The position numbers were made by a program, and so were the translations under genes. Positions 54,410 through 61,234 of a DNA stretch of 64,000 nt are shown here, piece after piece. Within the stretch, counting starts at the first letter, position 1; every line of letters starts with the position of its first letter. The DNA is taken from NCBI GenBank assembly GCA_026398875.1, contig JAPLSB010000024.1, forward strand, positions 287,946 through 351,945, written 5' to 3'. Source of the stretch: Gammaproteobacteria bacterium. Lineage in GTDB: Bacteria > Pseudomonadota > Gammaproteobacteria > Nevskiales > Nevskiaceae. Under the pieces are notes generated by a model. It made no database searches. It saw only the letters and a program-made list of their open reading frames with translations, and was not told where the DNA came from.

Positions 54410-55492
54410 GTGACTGATGCCGTGGATGTTCCGCCGGTCGAAGAAAGCCCGGTCAATCGCCGGCTGCTGCTGGCCGAGCGGCCGGTCGGCGCGCCGGGGC
54501 TGCAGCACTTCCGCGTCGAACGGCTGCCGATCCCGGTACCGGGTCCGGGTGAGCTGCTGCTGAAGACCGAATACCTGTCGCTGGACCCGTACATGCGCGG
54601 CCGGATGAACGCCAGCCGCGGCTATGCCGAGCCGGTCGCGATTGGCGGCCTGATGGTTGGCCAGACGATCTCGCGGGTCACGGTGTCGCAGCACCCGGAT
54701 TTCGCAGTCGGTGATCGCGTCGTTGCCGATGCCGGCTGGCAGGACTGGCTGCTGTCCGATGGCCGCGGCCTGCGCAAGCTTGATCCCGCGATGGCGCAGC
54801 CGACGCTGGCGCTGTCGGCACTCGGCATGCCGGGGCTGACCGCCTACATCGGCCTGCTCGACATCGGCCAGCCGAAGGCCGGCGAAACGGTGGTGGTTGC
54901 GGCGGCGACCGGGCCGGTCGGCTCGGCGGTCGGCCAGATCGCCAAGCTCAAGGGCTGTCGCGTCGTCGGCATCGCCGGCGGCGAGGAGAAGTGCCGCATG
55001 GCCGTCGAGCAGTTCGGCTTCGATGCCTGCGTCAGCCACCACGACGACGAACTGCCGCGCCTGCTCGCCGAAGCCTGCCCGGAAGGCATCGATATCTACT
55101 TCGAGAACACCGGCGGTGCCGCGTTCGAAGCGGCGCTGCCGCTGTTCAACGATTTCGCGCGGATGCCGCTGTGCGGCCAGGTGGCCTGGGCCAACGCCAC
55201 CAGCCTGCCGGCCGGCTATGACCTGACGCCGCGCGTCATGCGCGTGTTCCTGCATCGCCGCGTGCGGCTGCAGGGTTTCATCGTCACCGACCACCTCGAC
55301 GCCCGCTTCGATGCCTTCCTCGCCGACATGGGCCGCTGGGTCGCCGAAGGGCGCGTCAAGGTCGTCGAAGACATCATCGACGGCCTTGAACACGCCCCCG
55401 GCGCACTGGCCGGACTGCTGTCCGGCTACAACCTCGGCAAGCTGCTGATCCGCGTCGAGGATCAGGAACCGGCGGCCGACGCCGCGGGCTGA
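54410..55492 (+). CDS. NADP-dependent medium-chain reductase, PTGR/YncB type (copy 2)
   Basis: 360 residues. Same family as copy 1: LSLDPYMRGRM, LGMPGLTAYIGL, AATGPVGSAVGQIAK, GIDIYFENTGGAAFEAAL. It is about 18 residues longer at the N-terminus. It begins with GTG at 54410, with GAGG about 10 bases upstream, just after the repeat array. Its last 31 bases overlap the end of the convergent DUF4340 gene. Confidence 0.88.
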   Translation: MTDAVDVPPVEESPVNRRLLLAERPVGAPGLQHFRVERLPIPVPGPGELLLKTEYLSLDPYMRGRMNASRGYAEPVAIGGLMVGQTISRVTVSQHPDFAVGDRVVADAGWQDWLLSDGRGLRKLDPAMAQPTLALSALGMPGLTAYIGLLDIGQPKAGETVVVAAATGPVGSAVGQIAKLKGCRVVGIAGGEEKCRMAVEQFGFDACVSHHDDELPRLLAEACPEGIDIYFENTGGAAFEAALPLFNDFARMPLCGQVAWANATSLPAGYDLTPRVMRVFLHRRVRLQGFIVTDHLDARFDAFLADMGRWVAEGRVKVVEDIIDGLEHAPGALAGLLSGYNLGKLLIRVEDQEPAADAAG

Positions 55493-56478
55493 GCACCGGC
55501 GACGGTCGCCACGCCGGTCAACCGGTCGCGCTTGGCAGCATCGATCAGCGTGCTGACCGACCACGCCGGCATCCGGAAGTACTCCGGTCGCGTCGACACC
55601 TTCAGCACATAGTCCTCGCCGACCAGCTGCTTGCCGAGCCGGTACTCGACGCGGCTGCCGTCCTTGCGCACGGCGGTCAGCGCCAGCACCGGCTGCTCGA
55701 GTCCATAGCCCGCCTGCGCTTCCCGGCCCAGCACGCTGTCGATGCGCAGACCGGCGAGCGCCGACAGCAGCGCAGAGGCCGCATCGGTCGACAGCTTTTC
55801 GCCGTCGGCGAGGCCGGCACTGGCGGTCCAGACCGGCGCCGGCGCAGAACTGGCCGGCTTCACCGCAGCGGCGGCATCCGGCAGTGCCACGCCACGCGTC
55901 AGCCGCAGGTCGCCGAGTGCGAGTCCGGTCACATCGTCCGCCTTGACGCTGACGATCGCCTTGTCGAGCCAGTCGTCGGACTTCAGCGGAATCTCGTACA
56001 CCGCCAGCGCCAGCGCATGGATCGCGTCGCTGCCATCGACGCGCGCCAGCACCTGCCGCGCGCCCTGCGCCGTGCCGAGAAACAGCGTGGCCAGCGCCTT
56101 GTCGCCCTGGCCCAGCACGATGCGCCGTTCGTAGCCATCGGCCGCGACCTTGAAGCGCGCCTGCGCGCCGGGCGTCGTCGCCACCGGCACGCCGGCCTTG
56201 AGCTGCACCAGCTTGTCGAGCAGCTGCCGAACCCGTTCGGCATCGGCCGGGAAATCTCCGGCCGCCGGCAGCCGCCACTGGCCGTCCTGCTTGACCAGCT
56301 TCACGACCGCCTTGTCCGGGCCGTCCACGGTCAGGCGATCAACCATGTCGGCCTTGACGCTCAGCAGCGCGCCATCGGCGCTTGTCGGAACCAGATCGGT
56401 GCCACGAAGGCTCAGGCCGATCGCCAGCGCGATCTGCACGGCCAGCAGGCCGGCCAGCCAACGAATGTTCTTCTGCAT
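55462..56478 (-). CDS. DUF4340 protein of a gliding-type ABC system
   Basis: 338 residues. N-terminal membrane anchor (WLAGLLAVQIALAIGLSL), then two DUF4340 repeats (VDRLTVDGPDKAVVKLVKQDGQWRLP; ARFKVAADGYERRIVLGQGDKA). Family members accompany GldFG-type ABC transporters; molecular role unknown. I chose ATG 56478, the start of the membrane anchor. The gene follows the large permease by a few bases and ends inside the convergent reductase gene. Confidence 0.85.
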   Translation of the reverse strand: MQKNIRWLAGLLAVQIALAIGLSLRGTDLVPTSADGALLSVKADMVDRLTVDGPDKAVVKLVKQDGQWRLPAAGDFPADAERVRQLLDKLVQLKAGVPVATTPGAQARFKVAADGYERRIVLGQGDKALATLFLGTAQGARQVLARVDGSDAIHALALAVYEIPLKSDDWLDKAIVSVKADDVTGLALGDLRLTRGVALPDAAAAVKPASSAPAPVWTASAGLADGEKLSTDAASALLSALAGLRIDSVLGREAQAGYGLEQPVLALTAVRKDGSRVEYRLGKQLVGEDYVLKVSTRPEYFRMPAWSVSTLIDAAKRDRLTGVATVAGAQPAASAAGS

Positions 56479-56482
56479 GGAT

Positions 56483-59419
56483 TCAGACCTCCGCGAGAAT
56501 GCGTTCGTAGCGGCGGGCGTCGCGCTTGCGCGCCATGCGCCGCCACAGCCAGAGCAGCGCCAGGCCGAGCAGCGCCAGCGCATAGTTCAGGTACTCCCAC
56601 ACGGCAGCCTCGGCCTCCGCCAGCGGCACCAGCGTGCGCGCCAGCGTCGAGCGCCCGCGCAGGCTCAGCAGGCCGCGATCCTCCAGCGACCAGTCGATGC
56701 TGTTCTGCAGGAACTCCACCGGCTTGGTGTAGACCTGGCCGAGCCCCTGCGATGCGAAGTCGAGTGCTGCATCGGTCGCGAAGCTGTTGCTGGCAATCAG
56801 CACCAGCCGCGCGCTGTCCGGCGAATGCTCGATCACCCCGGTCACCGCAGGCTTCGCTGCTGCGGCTGCAGCGCCGGCCGCGCCATCGGTTGCCGCCGGT
56901 GCAGCGGCAGTCGATACCGCCAGCGGCGACGGCTTGCCGGCGTAGAACGAATCGAAGCGGCCTTCCAGCGCCACCGCCATCAGCTCGGCCTTGCGGGTGT
57001 CACCCGGCTTGAAGCCGGTGTCCGGATACAGCCGGTATTCCGGCAGCACGTCGGTGCTGTCGGAAAGCCAGGACTCATCCGAGCTGCGCAGCAGTTCCAC
57101 CGGGTGGCGCTGCGCGTTCTTCGCGGCATCCACGGTGATCGGCGATGCCCAGTTCAGGGTCAGCTGGGTCAGCGCGGCGGTGATCGGGTGGCGATCGTTC
57201 AGCCCGTTGCCGCGCACATCCGGGAAATGCGGATACGGCAGCATCCGCAGCTCGCGCACCGGCAGGCCGCCGATGTTGCGCTCCACCGGCACCGGCAGTG
57301 CGGCATTGCGCGGATCGAGCACCATGCTGTCGCCGATCGTCAGGCCGTAGTGCGCCAGCCAGTCCTTGAGTCCGGAATCGACCTTCGACGCCGTCAGCGT
57401 CTGGCCGATCTCGACGTCGTACGGCGAGGTCGCCAGCACCACGCCGCCGCCGCGCATCAGGAACTGGTCGATCGCGAAACGCTGCTTGTCATCGAGCGAC
57501 TTCGGCCCGAGCACCAGCAGCAGGTCGACATCCTCCGGCACCCGGCCGTCCTTCAGGTCGACATCGCGGCTGCGCACGCTTTCGCCGAGCGCGGCATCCA
57601 GCTGCGTGTAGCGCGCGCCACCGCCACGCGGATTGAACTGCGACGGCGGCTCGCCTTCCGGCTTCACCACGGCCACGGTCTTCAGGAAGCCCGGCGCCTG
57701 ACGCTGCAGCGCCGCGGTGATCGCCCGCTTCAGCGCCTCCTTGTCCAGCGTTTCCGGCAGCGGGATCGGCACGCCCGGCGCATCGCCATCGCCCTCCAGC
57801 ACCATGTAGAACCAGAACGGCTGCGGGTCGATCAGGCTGGCCACCTGCGGGCCGAAGCCGTAGCGCTGCGTCAGTTCGCGCGCCAGTGCGCCGCCATTGG
57901 CGTCCGGATCCTCGTAGCGGGCGCCGAGCTTGTCGCCGGCCTGCTTCTGCAGATCGCCGACCACCTCGCGCAGTTCGCCGGCCAGCCGCTTCAGATCGCC
58001 CGGCAAGCGCGCGTCGGCCGACAGGTAGCCGACGAAGCGGACCGGCCGGCTGAGCTGCTCGAACAGGTTGCCGCCGGCCTGATAGCTGTTGACCACCTTG
58101 CGGATCGCGCGGGTGATGCCGTACTCCGGGTTCTTCAGCTGCACGTCCAGATCGCGCTCGCCGCGCGCCTTCACCTCGATCAACTCGCGGAAGCCGAGCT
58201 TCTCGTGCTGGTCGCCATACGCGATGACGATGTCGAAGTACGAGTTCACGACCGCCGACTGGTAGCGCGTCGCGGTCTGGAACGGCACCGGCCGCACGTC
58301 GTACTTCGACGCCGCCTCGTCCTCGGCAGCGCGGTCGCGGGTCGGGTCGATGAACTCGACGCTGGCGCGGCCTCCGGCGGCTACCGCGTATTCCTCCAGC
58401 AGGTCCTTCAGCTGCGGCACCAGCGGCGCCAGCAGCGGATGGGTCTTCGACGAGAAATAGCCGCGGATCACCAGCGGCTCGCGCAGCACGCCAAGCTGCT
58501 GGCGCGTGGCATCGGACAGCGAATACAGCCGGTCGTCGGTGATGTCGGCGCGCACCGCGCTGACCGGCGCCAGCCAGACATTGGCGACGATGAAGTTCGC
58601 TGCCGCAAGGCCGGCGACCAGCGCCGCGCCGCGATGCCGGGCACTGGCCGGGTTGCCGGCCCAGCGCAGCTTTTCCAGCCCGTACAGGTTCAGCGTCAGG
58701 AACACGCCGACGATCGCCACGTAGTAGTACAGGTCGCGCAGGTCGAGCACGCCGCGGGTGATCGATTCGAAGCGGGTGCCGACGCCGAGCTGGGCCAGCA
58801 CGCCGCCAACCTGATGGCCGAACAGCGAGATCAGCAGATCCGAGCCGACCAAGTAGAACAGCCCGCAGACCAGCGCGGTCAGGATCAGCGCGACGATCGG
58901 GTTGTCGGTGCGGCTGCTCATCGTCAGGCCGATCGCGACATAGGCCGCCGCCAGTAACAGCGTGGCGATGTAGCCGCCGACCACCGGGCCGACATCCAGC
59001 GGCCCGAGCAGCGCCACCGTGACCGGCAGCGGCACGGTCAGCGCCAGCGCCACGGCCACCAGCGCCAGACAGCCGCTGAACTTGCCGAGCACCAGCGCCA
59101 GCGGCGACACCGGCGCGGTCAGCAGCGATTCCAGCGTGCCGGCACGGCGCTCCTCGGACCAGGCGCGCATCGTCAGCGCGGCCACCAGGAAGATCAGCAG
59201 CAGCGGCAGCCACTGGAACAGCGGCCGCACGTCGGCCAGGTTGCGAGCGAAGAACGATTCCAGCCAGAAGAACGCGAACAGCGTGACGCCAAGAAAGGCG
59301 CCGACGAACAGATAGGCGGCCGGCGTCGCGAAGAAGCTGCGGAACTCCTTCGCGGCAATGCGCCGCACGTCGGCGGCCAGGCGGCGGTGATGGATCGACT
59401 TAGGCATCGGCTCAGGCAT
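56483..59419 (-). CDS. GldF-GldG-type ABC permease fused to its auxiliary domain
   Basis: About 978 residues. Residues 1-260 are an ABC-2 permease with six helices (KEFRSFFATPAAYLFVGAFLG; EERRAGTLESLLTAPVSPLALVLGKF). From about 290 follows the GldG/ABC-auxiliary periplasmic domain (ADITDDRLYSLSDATRQQLGVL; LLLVLGPKSLDDKQRFAIDQFLMRGGGVVLATSPYDVE), then an Ala-rich linker and a final membrane helix. In Bacteroidetes these are two proteins. I chose ATG 59419, which has GGAGGAAA upstream and overlaps the ATPase stop by 8 bases. Substrate unknown; not evidence for gliding here. Confidence 0.88.
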   Translation of the reverse strand: MPEPMPKSIHHRRLAADVRRIAAKEFRSFFATPAAYLFVGAFLGVTLFAFFWLESFFARNLADVRPLFQWLPLLLIFLVAALTMRAWSEERRAGTLESLLTAPVSPLALVLGKFSGCLALVAVALALTVPLPVTVALLGPLDVGPVVGGYIATLLLAAAYVAIGLTMSSRTDNPIVALILTALVCGLFYLVGSDLLISLFGHQVGGVLAQLGVGTRFESITRGVLDLRDLYYYVAIVGVFLTLNLYGLEKLRWAGNPASARHRGAALVAGLAAANFIVANVWLAPVSAVRADITDDRLYSLSDATRQQLGVLREPLVIRGYFSSKTHPLLAPLVPQLKDLLEEYAVAAGGRASVEFIDPTRDRAAEDEAASKYDVRPVPFQTATRYQSAVVNSYFDIVIAYGDQHEKLGFRELIEVKARGERDLDVQLKNPEYGITRAIRKVVNSYQAGGNLFEQLSRPVRFVGYLSADARLPGDLKRLAGELREVVGDLQKQAGDKLGARYEDPDANGGALARELTQRYGFGPQVASLIDPQPFWFYMVLEGDGDAPGVPIPLPETLDKEALKRAITAALQRQAPGFLKTVAVVKPEGEPPSQFNPRGGGARYTQLDAALGESVRSRDVDLKDGRVPEDVDLLLVLGPKSLDDKQRFAIDQFLMRGGGVVLATSPYDVEIGQTLTASKVDSGLKDWLAHYGLTIGDSMVLDPRNAALPVPVERNIGGLPVRELRMLPYPHFPDVRGNGLNDRHPITAALTQLTLNWASPITVDAAKNAQRHPVELLRSSDESWLSDSTDVLPEYRLYPDTGFKPGDTRKAELMAVALEGRFDSFYAGKPSPLAVSTAAAPAATDGAAGAAAAAAKPAVTGVIEHSPDSARLVLIASNSFATDAALDFASQGLGQVYTKPVEFLQNSIDWSLEDRGLLSLRGRSTLARTLVPLAEAEAAVWEYLNYALALLGLALLWLWRRMARKRDARRYERILAEV

Positions 59420-60356
59420 CGGCGGTTTCCTCCAGTTCGGCAACGGCGTCGCGGCGCTGCCCGTTGACCTCGGCGAACACGGTTTCCAGATCGCGCTGCA
59501 GCGGCATCAGCGCGTGCAGACGCACGCCGGCCCGGCTCAGCGCATCGGCCACCGCCGGTGCCGCATCCAGTGGTGCATCGAGCCGGTAACGGCTGCGGCC
59601 GTCATGGCGACCGCTCGCGGTGATCGCCGTCACCGCTGGCAGCCCTGCCAGCACCGGTTGCGGATCGCCTTCCACCTCGATCTGCAGCCCGCTGCCGGTG
59701 CGCAGCGCATCGATCCGCGAATCCACCACCAGCCGGCCGGCGCGCAGGATCAGCACCCGTTCGCAGACCGCCTGCACCTCCTGCAGGATGTGGGTCGACA
59801 CGATCACCGTCGCCGTCTTCGCCAGTTCGCGGATCAGCTCGCGCATGTGGCGGATCTGGGTCGGATCGAGGCCATTGGTCGGCTCGTCGAGGATGATGAT
59901 GTCCGGCGCATGCAGCAGCGCCTGCGCCACGCCGACGCGCTGCCGGTAGCCGCGCGACAGCGTCTGGATGGCGGCCGTCGCCTTGTCCTTCAGCGCCGTG
60001 CGGCGGATCGCCTCGGCCACGGCACGCGGCCGGCGCGCATCCGGCACGCCGTGCAGCGCCGCCTGGTAATCGAGGTAGTCGATCACCGTCATTTCCGGCC
60101 ACACCGGGCAGTTTTCCGGCAGGTAGCCGATGCGCGCCTGAATCGCCCGGGTATCGCGGCCTACCTCCAGATCATCGATGCGGACCGTGCCCGCCGTCGG
60201 TTCGAGGTAGCCCGTGATCATCTTCATGATCGTGGTCTTGCCGGCGCCGTTGTGGCCGAGCAGGCCAACGACCTCGCCGTTGCCGATCGTGAAACTGACA
60301 TCGTCGACAGCCGTGAACGGGCCGTAGCGACGCGTCAGGTGTTCGACCTGAATCAT
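59412..60356 (-). CDS. GldA-type ABC ATP-binding protein
   Basis: 314 residues. Walker A GHNGAGKTT, Q-loop YLPENCPVWPEMTV, signature LSRGYRQRVGVAQALLH, Walker B IIILDEPTNGLDP, H-loop VIVSTHILQE. The C-terminal extension (DDRIDAL to LEETADA region) is typical of GldA/NatA-like ATPases. ATG 60356 has AGGAG about 9-13 bases upstream. First gene of the three-gene ATPase, permease-GldG, DUF4340 operon. Confidence 0.92.
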   Translation of the reverse strand: MIQVEHLTRRYGPFTAVDDVSFTIGNGEVVGLLGHNGAGKTTIMKMITGYLEPTAGTVRIDDLEVGRDTRAIQARIGYLPENCPVWPEMTVIDYLDYQAALHGVPDARRPRAVAEAIRRTALKDKATAAIQTLSRGYRQRVGVAQALLHAPDIIILDEPTNGLDPTQIRHMRELIRELAKTATVIVSTHILQEVQAVCERVLILRAGRLVVDSRIDALRTGSGLQIEVEGDPQPVLAGLPAVTAITASGRHDGRSRYRLDAPLDAAPAVADALSRAGVRLHALMPLQRDLETVFAEVNGQRRDAVAELEETADA

Positions 60357-61234
60357 CGTGAGGAACTCCTGTGACAGGGATGGAATGCGCGTCGTCGGCA
60401 GCCGCCCAGGCCAGACTGGCAAGCGGCTGGCAGGACTGCTGCAACGGCACGCGAATCGGTCAGCACGGCGGCGATCGCTGCCGCCGGTGCCAGAACCCGC
60501 CGGATCCGCTCAGCAGGCCGGCGGCGGACGGATGCAACGCCGGCGCAAGCCGCGTGAGGCGCGGCAGCGAAGGGTCTGTCGGGTCGTCGTCCGGTTCATG
60601 GCGGGATCGGGCAGCGCGGGTTTGGCAGGCCGGGGATGGGGTCGGCAGGCCAGACAGCGCACCGCCCCGAAGCCCACCGGTATGGACAGCGGCCGGATTT
60701 TCAAGCGCCGGAACCATCGGCCGCAGCAACGTGCAGCCCGCGCGCAAGGCATCTCACCGGCGACTTCAGTAGGACCCCCTAACCACTGCAGGCTTGCGGT
60801 CTGCGTCGGCACCATGCGCCGGCATTTCGTGAAGAAGCGGGCGGGACCTCTGGAAAGTTTTTTTTGCTGCCGCGTGTCCGGTTTCAGCGGCGAATCTCGT
60901 CTTGATGATCAGCACGGCAAATTGCGACCGGCCGACAATGGCCGGCAGACCGTGCGGACGACCCACAGGCATTGGCGATCAGGGCCACCGAGAGGAAGAG
61001 ATACAGGCAATGACATGGAACACCCGACCGTGGCTCGGCAGCCACCACATCACCGCCACGGATGCCCGCGTGCGCGGCGTCTCCGACGCTGAGGCCGCTG
61101 CTTCGTGGCGCGCCGAAAACCACCAGAAACGCAGATGGCATCCGGGCTTTGCGTGGCTCGGGTGGGGCTATCACCGGCCATCCGCCCAACCGTTTGCCTT
61201 TGACCCCGCCGTTCACGAACCCGCGAGCGAAACC
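60357..61234. other. Long region without a recognised gene
   Basis: About 880 bases between divergent units. Several open frames exist only because of high GC and match nothing I know. There is a T8 run near 60858 without a clear hairpin. From ATG 61010 the frame is open into the next gene with a GAGAGGAAGAG stretch upstream, so the last 225 bases could be coding (see the secreted protein). Confidence 0.5.

Noticed and set aside
53488..54417. Series of overlapping open frames in both strands encoding KGTKNSEDKDTKK-like peptides
   Set aside because: They are translations of the non-coding tandem hairpin repeats; the same words appear on both strands because the repeats are palindromic, and none has a ribosome site.
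56150..58957. 935-codon plus-strand open frame
   Set aside because: It lies antisense to the GldF-GldG fusion and DUF4340 genes, which have clear domains; the frame is open because of GC-rich codon structure.
60840..60900. Intrinsic terminator at a T8 run
   Set aside because: No stable stem is visible directly before the T-run on either strand.
60358..61092. 244-codon plus-strand open frame in the long gap
   Set aside because: Composition is Arg/Pro/Gln-rich and irregular, with no ribosome site and no domain; reported as an unassigned region instead.
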